This document shows, piece by piece, positions 46,440-58,300 of a stretch of 64,000 bases of DNA. The position numbers and the translations under genes are program-made. Within the stretch, counting starts at the first letter, position 1. Each line of letters opens with the position of its first letter. Below the pieces are notes generated by a model. It made no database searches. It was not told the origin of the DNA and worked only from the letters and a program-made list of their open reading frames with translations. The DNA lies in contig NC_133943.1 of the NCBI RefSeq assembly GCF_031877795.1, positions 10,285,001-10,349,000 on the forward strand, written 5' to 3'. Origin of the DNA: Strix aluco (taxonomy: Eukaryota; Chordata; Aves; Strigiformes; Strigidae).

Positions 46440-49325
46440 CACTTCTCTGCAAGTGCTGGCTGTCTCAAGGCCTGCGGTTTCTCCGAGCGAGGTGTGGCTG
46501 GCTGGGAAGGTCACGGTCAGCCCTCACCCTGCTCCCCTCCGGGGCCTGACTCAGCTCCTTCCAGCTTCCTGGGGAAAATCTTCACCTCGAATTTCTCCTC
46601 CTCTGCCTGTGTCAGCCTGGGCTGGACCCCTCATGTCACCTGGCTCGTCCCTCTCTTTGTAGCAGGCAGGACTGCTAACGGAGGTGGTAATTAATCTGGG
46701 GGGCAAAGAAGCTGCAGCAAGGGGAAATGGGTGTCGGACCCTGCAGGGGGTCCCTGCTGTGCCTTGGCCCCAAATCCAGCGCAGGGGACAAGAAGTCACA
46801 GGGCACGCGTGGGCCACGTGCACCAGCTCTGGGCGCGCTCCAGCGTAGAGCAGCCAAGCGTTCGCTCATGCGATGCAGCTGCCGTCCCGAAGGACGGGTG
46901 CGAGGCCGCGCCGGCACCTCCGGCTGGAACAGGCTCAGGGGCAGCGGGTGTGGGGAGAGCCGCTCCTCCCGCTCTGCTTTGGCAGCTGGAACGGTCATTA
47001 ATAATTGCAGCTCTTACCATGGTGAGCAATCATAAGGAAAATTGTCTTGCTAATCTGCTGGAAGGTTCTGCTGGGGGCAGGAGCTGGCTGTGGGAAGCCA
47101 AATGCCTCCCGGCATCACCTAGAGCTGGCCTGCAGCTGCGGTGCCACATCTCCCCAGTGCCACAGCTCCCTGGTGCAAAACCCCATCAAAAACAGGGAGG
47201 GGAAAGTGGGAATGATGGAGGAAGGCTGGGGCTGGGCTGGGCGCTCAGGCTGGGGCACATGCGGGCGATGGGACGGTCACACGGAGGAGCAGCAGGACAC
47301 AGCTGCAAAAAGGGACAGAAACAGCCGGTGCCTGTCTGGGATGTGGTAAGTGCCGGAGTGCGAGTCCCAGCTGCACAGTCAAGGTCAGGGGAAAGCGCAG
47401 GGGAAGGTGAAGTGACCGTGGCCCCACGTGAGCAATCACCGAGCCAGCCCTGGCTCAGCCAGGACAGGAACCCGCGAGCGGGGAGGGCAGGGGCAGGCAG
47501 CCGTGCGGGACGGATCCTGCTGGGGTAGCACGGCCTGGGAACAGGTTGTGCCTGCTCAGCCCCAGGTTACCCAGCCTTGGAGCAGGGCCAGAGGAGAGCC
47601 ACGGTGCCACAGCCAGCCTGCCTCTCCCTGAGGGAGAGCCACGCATCTCCCTTGTGCTGCCGCAAGGCCTGCACCCACTGGAGGCTCAGCCCCTCTGGTC
47701 AGTGCCCTGTTGCCTCTGGTCCCTACTGATGACGCCTCTTACCACCCAAGGTGCCTCCATGCTTTGCCAAGAGCAGCTCTTGCCCACCAGCTCTGCGCAC
47801 CATGTGAGGAGCTTGTGCACAGGCAGCGGAAGGAGGGTCTCGGGTGGGCTGCGGAGGTGGAGCCTGGGGAGGGGCTGCGGCCGCACTGCTCCGAGAACAA
47901 AGCCTGGCGGCAGCGGGCTCAGGGCTCCCACCATGTCCCCGAGCGGGGTCCCACCGCATCCACCCCCAAAGCCAGCTGAGCTGCTCGCGGGGCGCCTGCT
48001 GCAGCCCCAGCCCCCGTGCTGGCCCCGGCAGCTGCTCCACAGCTGCTCGCAAACTCTTGCAGCCTCTTAGGGCGGCTCCGGCCTGGCGCAGAAATGCTGG
48101 TGCAAGGAGGGCGTGCAGGCGTGGGGGGAGCAGGCAGCACAGGCAGGGCCCCCAGCACCCTGTCCTGTGTCCCACAACTGGGGGGGCTCATCCACAGGCT
48201 GCTCTGAAGGGTTTGGTTCAGGAAGGGCCACACCAGCATCAGCCCAGCCTGGGGGGATCAAGGCCCTGGACGCTGCCGCTCTGGCACAGAGACCTCAGCG
48301 CGGGGCTGGTCTGGGATGCGGGCAGTGCCGGGGGCAGCACGGGGGGTCGGGCAGGCAGGGTTGGGCAGGGTGATGCTGCCTGTCCTGGCAGGAGCATGCG
48401 GACCCAGGGAGCCCCCGCAGAGCCCTGTGTGGGTCAGTGCAAAAGCAATTTTGTGAGTTCACACAAAGGCAAAACCTCCTGGAACCGGCACAAACCTCCT
48501 GAAAAAGGCACCATCGTGCACAGCCTGGCAGGGTCCCGAGGGGACTGGAGGGGTTGGGGAGCGGTGGGGGGTGAAGGGGCAGGCGGGCACCCAAGGGGTA
48601 CAAAGGCTGCACCCACCGACCCCCTGGGAGGGGCAGAGCCCACGGTGTCGTGTCCTTGGAGAGGAACCCTCGGGGCACAGGGTCTGGGGGTGGAGGGGAG
48701 CTGAGGGCACAGGGTTCCCGGTGTGCCCAGGGTGGAGGGGACAGGGGGCAGGGGAGGGTCTGGGGTGCAGAGGAGCACCCAGCATGCCAGGTCCCCAGGA
48801 GCGGGTGGCACCAAACGCCGGTCCCCAGGGCAGGAGCTCAGGGTGCAGAACCACCCGGGGTGCAGGATCCCAGGAGGGACCTGAGCCGGGGGGCAGGTTT
48901 CTGGGGTTCAGTCTCCGTGGGGCGGGGGATGACCCGGGGTGCGGGGGCAGAGCCGAGCCCGGGCTGCGGGTCCCCGGGGTGAAGGATCCCGGGGGCGAAC
49001 CGTGTGCGGGGGGCAGCCCGGGACGGGGAGGGGGTGGGGGGCGATGCTGCCCGCACCCCAGGGGTCCCGGCGGCGTGTCCCGGGGGGGTGCCCCGGGGGC
49101 CGGGGCGGGGGCAGGGGCCGGGCTGGGGGGGGGGGGGGGGGGGGGCGGAGGTTGGGGGGGGGTGGGGGTGGGGGGGGGGGCCGCCGTTCGCGGCGCTAGG
49201 ACCGGGCGCGGCGGCGGGCGGAGCCTCCCCGCCGCTCGCCCCTCCGCCCGGCCGCTGCGGCAGTGTCTCGGAGGCGGGCAGGCGGCCGGTCCCTCCGGTC
49301 CCCCCGGCAGCATCCCGGCCCCGCC
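46440..49325. other. PDLIM7-DBN1 intergenic region and DBN1 promoter
   Basis: No conserved coding exon is seen. An AT-rich island at 46985-47060 holds ATTAATAATTGC and AATCATAAGG and may be a conserved enhancer. A second AT-richer patch lies at 48435-48515. The region before DBN1 becomes extremely G-rich (49120-49185, with G runs of up to about 20) and then a CpG 5' UTR ending at the ATG at 49326. Confidence 0.5.
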
Positions 49326-52300
49326 ATGGCTGGCGTCGGCTTCGCGGCGCACCGCCTGGAGCTGCTCGCCTCCTACCAGGACGTGATCGGCGAGGACAGC
49401 CCCACCGACTGGTGAGCGCGCCCGCCGCCGCCGCCGCCCCTTTGTCCCCGCCGCCGCCGCCGCCCTTTGTGCACGGAGCCGCCCGGTAACACCGGCCGCG
49501 CCCCGCGCTGCGCCCCCCCGCCGCCCCGGGCCCGCGCTGCCGGGAGCCCCGGCACACAAAGGCGGGTGGGGCGGTGTGTTGGGGGGGGGGTGTGTGTGTG
49601 TGCCCGGCCCGTCGCCACCGGTGCCCGCACCTGCCCGCCGCCGCCGCACCGGGCCGGGGCGCGGTCCCCGCTTTGTCTGCGCCGGGCCGGCACGTGCGAG
49701 CGCCGGGACCCGCCGCTCCCCGCCCCCCCCCCCCCCCCCTTCCCCCACCCTACGCCCCGGGAGCCCCCGGCATGGCGCGACCCCCCGGCGGGCAGCGAGC
49801 GTAGGGAGCGGGGGGGTCCGCGCACGGCGGGGAGGGCCCGGGGGTCCCCCCCGGTGTTGGGCCCGGCCCCGGGTCCCTCGCCATTGTCTGGAGCCGGAGC
49901 CGCGGGCAGGGGCGCCCGGCGGGGTCGGGGGGGGGGGGGGGGGAGGGAACGGGGCGCCCCCAGCCCGGCCTCGCGCCCGGCCGGCCCCGCCGGTGCCCCG
50001 GCAGCGGGCGGCCCCACTGCCCGACGGAGCGAGGCCTGAGGCCGCGGCGGCACCGGGCATCACCCCCACACCCCGGCTCCGCCACAATCCCGGGGTGCCC
50101 CATCCCCGGGGGGGGGGCCGCGGTGCGTCGGCCCGGGACCACCCCGCCGGGCTGGGGCTGCTGCGGGCTCGGGGCGGGGGGTGGCCTTCCCCGGCGGGAC
50201 CCCCGGGGGTGTCGTGCTCCGCCTGTACCTCCAGTGCGGGGCACCCCGAGCTGCGGGCAACGGGGCCCGGCCGGATCCAGGCCCCGCCGCAGCCGGCGCA
50301 GCACCCGCAGGGAGCATCTCCCCACCGCCACCCTGATTGTCCCAGCGACCACATCTCCCAGCCCCACCCGGGTGCCGTGGGGCTGGCCGGGGTGTCTGCC
50401 CCGGGACCCCCTCCTTGTCCCCCCGAGGCGCCTGTGCCGTGCGTGGGGAGGGCTGCTGCCGGCACCTTGGGGTGCAGCTCGCTGGGCAGAGCCGGGGTGC
50501 TGGGCAGCGTGGGGTGCTGGGTCCATGCTGTGCATGCTGCTCTCTGGTGGGGGTGCCTACCGTGCACCCAGCCGGGGGGCACCCACCGCCCAGCTGGGGG
50601 GCACCCAGCACCCAGCCGGGGTGCACGCCGCTCTCTAGCCGGGTCCCTGCTCTCGGGACAGGGCTGGGAGCCCCCCGGGCTGTGTGGGCCTGGGCAGGTC
50701 CCGCTCCCCGCCAGCCCCGGGTCTCCGGGGAGCCCCGCGGTCCTGCCGCCAGCCCAAGGGCGCCGTGGGCGAGCGCGGTGCGTGCTGCCGGCCAGGAGGC
50801 AGCTGTCAGCCCTGGGTACATCTCGCTTCCCGGCATCCGCTGCAAAGGAGCCCTCCCTGCCAAAGCTGCTGAGAGCAGCAGAAACGGTTCCTGGGAAGGT
50901 GAGCGCCGGGGCTGGGCACCCCGCACGTCCAGCACTGAGCCTCGGCCAGGCAGCGAGCCCCCACCTGAGGGCTGAGCTCGCCCCGTCATCCCCAGACCCT
51001 CCATCCTGGGGTCACCGGCGATGCCCAGCACTCGGTGCCAGTGGGAGCAGCATCCCCGCTGCTGGACCCAGCGCCTGGGTATGGGATGAGGGGTGATGCT
51101 GGGGGGGCTGCATCAGGCAGGGTGATGGGGACCATCCCTCGGCGGTGGCCCAGCCTGGCTGAGCCAGGGGCTGTGAGGACACTGCGCCGGAGCCTGGCCC
51201 TGGGCTGGTGCCGGGGGATGCTGCGCTCTTGCCCAGCCGGGATCCCTGTGTTTAGTCTGGGATTTCCCCCAGTCCAGCTCGGTCCTGGAGGGTCCGAGCG
51301 TCCCCTCCCCCTGCCCGGCCCCGCGGAGGCTGCTGGGGCTCATTACTCGATCAGAAAGGAATTTGGTGCTGCTTTCTGAGCACGCCGACTCCCTGGAGCT
51401 CCCAGCCACATTGGAAACACATGTGCCCGGGCTGGGGCGGGCCGGCTGGGGGGATGCTCCCCTTCCCTGGCTGTGGCGTGGGGGGCTGGCAGCTGCGGGT
51501 GCCCCAGGTGCTGGCACCCACGGACACTGCTCCGCCTGCTCCAGTGAGCCATGGGGCCATGCGAGGGCAGTGGGGCCGCTGTCCCCTTGGCGGGGTGGTG
51601 GGGGATCCTTGCCAGAGTCCCCTGGCCGTGGAGACCCCTCCTCCCTGAGCTGCATGAGGCACTGCCACCCACGGGTGACCTACATGCCTGGATCCCAGCA
51701 GGTGGGAAGGGGCTGTATGGGCTGGGTGGAGGGGGTAAAAGCCCATGGAAGGGGATCAGTGATACACGATGCTGCCTGCACCCGCTGTGGCGCAGCTGGT
51801 CCCCGCTGCCAGGGCCTGTGGCGATGCTGATGGGCTGTGGGTCCCTGGGGACACCCCTGGGGATGCTGCTAGCCCCAGCATGGCCCTGCTGGCCCCAGAA
51901 CTGGAAACCTCCAGATCCTCCATCCCAGCATGGGGTCAGACCGCGCCGCTGGGCTGCGCTTGGGGCAGGGCTCTGTTTCTGTGTCAAGCCCTGGCTGCCC
52001 TGGGAGCACCCCTGGGTGCAGGCAGCAGCACTGCACTCAGGTACCACCCTGCATGGCAGGGTCCTGGCGGGGTGAGCAGGCAGTGGGTGTCCCCAACACC
52101 TTCAGGGCTCCCCAGGCAGCCATGCCGTGGCTCTGTCCTATTTGTTTCCCTCCCTCTGCAGCCAGCTGCATCCCACCCTGTGAGCCCCCAACCCCTGCCC
52201 GCAGCCCTGGACTCCCCCAAACTGCTGCCATCCTCCCGCCAGTCCTGGGGGATCACAGCAGGTCCCCCGAGCCGGGGCTGCGGTTGCAGGCAGGGGCTGC

Positions 52301-55300
52301 ATTTGCCGCCCTTCCCCATCACAGACGACGCTTTGCAGTCGCTTTGCCAGCTCCAGGCCGGGAGCTGGCGCCGGCTGGGGCGGCCGATTAGCGGGATCGG
52401 GATGTGCGGATTAAAGTCAATCTTGTTGGTGCAANNNNNNNNNNNNNNNNNNNNNNNNNNNNNNNNNNNNNNNNNNNNNNNNNNNNNNNNNNNNNNNNNN
52501 NNNNNNNNNNNNNNNNNNNNNNNNNNNNNNNNNNNNNNNNNNNNNNNNNNNNNNNNNNNNNNNNNNNNNNNNNNNNNNNNNNNNNNNNNNNNNNNNNNNN
52601 NNNNNNNNNNNNNNNNNNNNNNNNNNNNNNNNNNNNNNNNNNNNNNNNNNNNNNNNNNNNNNNNNNNNNNNNNNNNNNNNNNNNNNNNNNNNNNNNNNNN
52701 NNNNNNNNNNNNNNNNNNNNNNNNNNNNNNNNNNNNNNNNNNNNNNNNNNNNNNNNNNNNNNNNNNNNNNNNNNNNNNNNNNNNNNNNNNNNNNNNNNNN
52801 NNNNNNNNNNNNNNNNNNNNNNNNNNNNNNNNNNNNNNNNNNNNNNNNNNNNNNNNNNNNNNNNNNNNNNNNNNNNNNNNNNNNNNNNNNNNNNNNNNNN
52901 NNNNNNNNNNNNNNNNNNNNNNNNNNNNNNNNNNNNNNNNNNNNNNNNNNNNNNNNNNNNNNNNNNNNNNNNNNNNNNNNNNNNNNNNNNNNNNNNNNNN
53001 NNNNNNNNNNNNNNNNNNNNNNNNNNNNNNNNNNNNNNNNNNNNNNNNNNNNNNNNNNNNNNNNNNNNNNNNNNNNNNNNNNNNNNNNNNNNNNNNNNNN
53101 NNNNNNNNNNNNNNNNNNNNNNNNNNNNNNNNNNNNNNNNNNNNNNNNNNNNNNNNNNNNNNNNNNNNNNNNNNNNNNNNNNNNNNNNNNNNNNNNNNNN
53201 NNNNNNNNNNNNNNNNNNNNNNNNNNNNGGGATTTTGGCTCTCTGGCAAGCACTGCACGGGCGCCGCCAGCCGAATGCCGATCGGCAGAGCCGCCTGCCC
53301 ACCCTGGTGCAGGGATGGGGGGGGGAGCGTCCAGCACGGGCGGCCCCGGCTTTCCGGGTGCAGCGTGTGACGGGTGGCAGGCAGGTTTGGGTGCCTGCCA
53401 GGCCCCAGCAGGTCCCCGCTGCCTGCCTGCCTCCCCCGCTCCCCTCCACTAATCACCTCGTCATCGGGGCGAGCTGCATCCCAGCTGGGATGGGGGGGGG
53501 TTGCCATGGCGATGGAGGATGCTGGTTGCCTAGCAACATCCATCCCCTCGCCCACCCGCCCTGGACCGATTTGGCATGCGTCCTCCCCCCCCACCCCCCC
53601 CACCCCATAGCTGGCTGCACGCCTCTGGGGAGGTGCAGGCTGGCGGGGGTCCCCGCGGAGCCCCGGGGGGGCTGGCTGGGGCGCGGTGGGAGCGAGAGGG
53701 GGTTTCCCATCGGCTGGGAATGGTTTCCAAGGAACAGTCTCCATGACGGCCCCATCACACCCCGGCGGCACATTGATTTGCTGCTGCTGGTGCTCCGGCG
53801 TCCTCCCCCGGCCTGGTGCCTGCCGGGCTGGCGGCTCACGCAGCCGGGCACGTGAGCAGCCCCGAGTTCCCTGCTGGGACGCAGGGCTGTCCCCAAAGTT
53901 GGTCGGTAACCGACAGGGTCGAGGAGGGACAGGGATGGGTGTGCAAGGAACTACGAGGCTGTGACGGCCTGCAGCACAGCAGCCAGCTGGTTCCTGTGCC
54001 CAAGTGACCCGTCTGTCCCTGACCTTGGGATCCTGCCCCATGGCTGCCAGCCAGCAGGGTGGGACTGCCTGAAGTCCTGCCTGCTCTGCCTGGCAGCCTG
54101 GCCCTTCACAGTGGTGATGGAGTTGTGGCGGCTGTGTGGCAGCTTGGGGACACCTGACTGGTCCCCTAGGACCTGCCCTGACCTCAGTGTTAGCAGGATG
54201 GGGAAGGGGGGTCCACCCTGCACTCCTCCTGGCCGTGGCTCACCCATGCTGTCTCCCCAGGGCCCTCTACACGTACGAGGATGGCTCCGATGACCTGAAG
54301 CTGGCAGCATCGGGAGGTAAGATCCTCTGTCCCCGCAGCTGGCTCGGCTCTGCCAGCGTTTTCCCCAGCACCCATCCCAGTGCTGGGTGGACGTGGGCTG
54401 ACGGTGCTGTGCCAGGCGGAGGTTTGCTGGAGCTCTCCGGCCACTTTGAGATCCAGAAGGTGATGTACGGCTTCTGCAGCGTCAAAGACCCCCAGGCTGT
54501 GCTCCCCAAATATGTCCTGGTCAACTGGGTGAGTGGGGGGGGCCATGCTGGGGGAGGGCTGCCGTGCCCCTGCGTGCAAGGGAGAAGCCCGCCGGGGGCG
54601 GGGGCGGGGGGTGAGGGTGCCCCATGGTCCCTCTGCCCGGGGGTGGTCAGCGGGGTGGGGGTCACCCTGCCACCCCTCCCCGGCTCAGCCCCTCCCTGGC
54701 TGCCACAGGTGGGCGAGGACGTGCCGGACGCCCGCAAATGTGCCTGCGCCAGCCACGTGGCCAAGATCGCTGAATTCTTCCAGGTGGGTAATGCCGGGGA
54801 GGGGGACAATGCCACCGGGACACCGACCCTGGTCCCTGATGGCTGATTGCTCCCTACCCAGGGCGTGGACGTCATCGTCAACGCCAGCAGCGTGGAGGAC
54901 ATCGACCCAGGGGCCATCGGACAGCGGCTCTCCAACGGGCTGGCCCGCGTCTCCAGCCCGGTGCTGCACCGCCTGCGGCTGCGGGAGGACGAGAACACCG
55001 AGCCCGTGGTAATGTCCCCGTGGTGGTGATGGCGATGATGGCGGCGGGCGCGGGGCATCCCTCCCGCCCGGGGCTCCTGTCTGCCGCAGCCCGTCACCCC
55101 GTGTGCCGCTTACTGTTATTCCCCCTCACTGATCCCAGCCCCTCCGCCCCCCCTGCCTCTCCTCCGTCCCAGGGCACCACTTACCAGAAAACCGACGCCA
55201 CCGTGGAGATGAAGCGGCTCAACCGGGAGCAGTTCTGGGAACAGGCCAAGGTGGGGTATGGGGTGAGGGCAGCCGGTAGCTCGTGGGGAGCAGGGTGAGC

Positions 55301-58300
55301 CGCTGGCGGGCTGATGGGCAGCCCCGTCCTTCATATCCTCCCACCCCAGAAAGAGGAGGAATTGCGTAAGGAGGAGGAGCGGGCCCTGGACGCCCGGCTG
55401 CGGTTCGAGCAGGAGCGGATGGAGCAGGAGCGGCTGGAGCAGGAGGAGCGGGAGCGGCGCTACCGGGAGCGCGAGGAGCAGATCGAGGAGCACAGGCACG
55501 GCGGGGGCCGGGGTGGGGCTCGTGTGCGAGGATGTGCCTGTCCGGGATGGCTGTGCACGTGCTGTGAGCGTCTGGGTGGGCGCATGGGTGTTCGTTCATG
55601 GGATGGGGTTGGGGTAGGGACTGGCAGGAGCCGGTGCCCAGCCCCTCTCCCGTGCCCCCGTCACAGGAGGAAGCAGCAGAGCATGGAGGCGGAGGAGGCC
55701 CGGCAGCGCCTGAAGGAGCAGTCCATCTTCGTAAGTGCTGCGGTGGGCGTGGGGCTGGGGTTGGAGCCGGAGCTGCCACCCGGCATCACCCCCGGGGAAG
55801 GGCTTTTCCTAGCCAGGTCCCCAGGACGTCCTGGGGCTGGGGGATGACACCACATCTCTTCCCAGGGGGAGCAGCAAGAGGAGGACGACAGGCAGCAGCT
55901 CAGGAAATCGGAGTCAGAAGTGGAGGTGAATGCGATGGTGGCCGTGCCCGGTGCCTGTCCTTGCTGCCCAGCCAGCGGTGCCCACAGCTGGATGGGGACC
56001 CAGTGGGGGGGTGCATGGGGGGGTGGTCCTGCAGCCCCATGCCACTGGGGTGGTGGGTCTCAGCCTCCCCCATCCCTGCAGGAGGCTGCTGCCATCATCG
56101 CTCAACGGCCCGACAACCCCCGGGACTTCTTCAAGCAGCAGGAGCGGGTGGCATCGGGCAGTGGTGACGCCGTCTCACCAGGCAGCCACAGGACAGGTGA
56201 GGGGTTGGGTGGGCTGAGGGCACCGGGGAGGGCACAGAGAGGTCGGGGGGGGGCTGCGGAGCAGGTGAGTGCGGTGCTGCTGGGGCTCTCTGCAGGTTGC
56301 AGCAGGAGCTGGGGAGACCAGGGCTGTAATGTCCCCTCCGTCATCCCCGGTGCCGCGGTTGTGGGTGCCGGGGGCACGAGGACAGCAGAGGATCGTCCCG
56401 CTCTGCTGTGCCACCATCACTGCCACTGCCACCGCACCTCATGTGGCCCCTGCAGCTGGGCCAGCTTGGCAGGGGCTGGATGCCGGGGTGTCTTCAGCAA
56501 GGCGGGGGGGCTCATCCTGCTCCCTGCTGGGTGCCATCCGCTCACCTGTCACGGCACCGCGCCGGCAGCCGGCGTGGCAGTGTGGTCGGTGCGGCGGGGA
56601 GGGGTGCAACTGGAGGTCCGGGTGTGGCTTGGGGAGGAAACTCATCCCACGGGGGAAGATAAAAGGGGCAGGAGGGAGTGGGGCACCCGACGTGCTCCCA
56701 GCTGGCAGGGGGTGCCCCGTGGGGAGGCTGGGCTGCCCCACAGTCCGGGGTCCAGCCCTGGGACTTTTTGTGGCTCGAGGGCAGGGGCTGGCTGTCCTGT
56801 TGCCGCCTCCGGCTGTGGGGCCATGTCACGAGGCTGTGCGGGGGGTTGTGCTGGGGTGCTGTGCTGGAGGGGCTGTGCCGGGGTGGGGGGGGCCTGCAGT
56901 GTGTGTTGTTGCTGTGGGGTCATGCCATGGGTCATGCCATGGGCTGTGCCGTGGGGCTGTGCTGTGGAGTTGTGCCTCGGGGCGATGCTGTGGGGCTGTG
57001 CCGTGGGTCGTGCCGTGGGCTGTGTGTTGTGGCCGTGCCGTGGGGCCGTGCCGTGGGTTGTGCCGTGAGTTGTGCCGTGGGTTTGTGCTGTGGGTTCGTG
57101 CTGTGGGGCTGTGCTGTGCCTGAGCAGATAGTTGGTCCCATGGCCGTGTCCTGGCCTCTCTCCCCACCTGGCCATGCAGCACTGCCTCCCATCCTTCTGT
57201 CCTGCTGTCTTTCCATCTTCTTGTCTCACCATCCTCCCGCCCCACTGTTGGTGGTGCCTCCCATCCCTCCATCCTCCCATCCCGGTGCCCCGGTGCCCTG
57301 GCCCCGCCATGGCTGCGCTGAGCAGGGACTGACCCATCTCTTTGCTCTCTCTCTCTCCGTCCGTCCGTCTGTCTGTCTTTCTCTCAGCAGGTCGTCTGCA
57401 CTGTCCTTTCATAAAGACAGCTGACAGTGGGCCGCCTTCTTCCTCCTCCTCCTCCTCCTCCCCCCCACGGACCCCCTTCCCCTATATCACCTGCCACCGC
57501 ACCCCAAATCTCTCCTCTTTCTTCCCATGTAGGTAGCTGGGAGCCCCCAAGTGCACAGCTCTGGGAGGGCCAAGCTGCGGGCGGCCGCCCACAGCCCACC
57601 CCAGCCCCACGGCACACTGGACTGACAGCAGAGGCAGCGCCCCTCACGCAGGCACCCCGAGGGGGCCGGACACCCAGGCGGGGACTGTACCCGCTCCCAC
57701 GGGCACCCCGCACACCCTGGCTGGGGCTCGCCCCATGGGGTGGGGGATGCAGCAGGTTGTGCCCGTGGTATGGGGAGGGGGCACTGGGCAGACTGTGCCC
57801 ATGGGACAGACGGGCACAGGGCAGAGGTGTGCCTGGGGAGATGATGCTCTGCCATGGGGTGGAGCAGGCTGTGCCCGTGGGACAGAGGGGCCACAGGGCA
57901 GCTCTGCTCACAGGGTAGAGGTGGATGGAGCAGGCTGTGCCCATGGGCCAGAGGGGGACAGGGCAGGCTGTGCCCTGGACCACACAGGACTGTGCCCGTG
58001 GGGCAGCGTGGGATGGAAAAGACTCTGCCCAGGATTGCGTGGGGCTGTGCCTGTGGGGCAGAAGGGGCCAGATGGTGCGTGGGCCCATGTGGGGCTTTGC
58101 CCCCTGCCCCCAGCCATGGGTAGCAGGGCACGGAGCTGTGCCTGCAGAGGCGAGGCTGTGCCAGGGCCCAGCTGGGCGATGTGTGGGCAGGGCCACGTGC
58201 ACCACGGCGGCTATGGGGCTGCCAGTCCCCGTACCTGGCAGATGTGGGGGCTGCGGCTGTGTGGGACTGGTGGGATGTCCGGAGGGGGGCATGGTGGTTG

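Noticed and set aside
47560-47645. Weak similarity to an avian CR1 LINE (CCAGAGGAGAGCCACG-type phrase)
   Set aside because: Only about 25 bases resemble CR1, without a 3' tail or longer match, so it may be chance. A repeat-library search would decide.
48459-50582. A 707-codon open frame on the minus strand across the DBN1 promoter and first exon
   Set aside because: It is Pro/Arg/Gly-rich, follows G/C runs, has no recognisable domain and overlaps the promoter and exon 1 of DBN1. Long stop-free frames are expected at this GC content.
51984-54041. Long open frames across the assembly gap
   Set aside because: They are open only because unknown bases contain no stops; the flanking parts are DBN1 intron 1.
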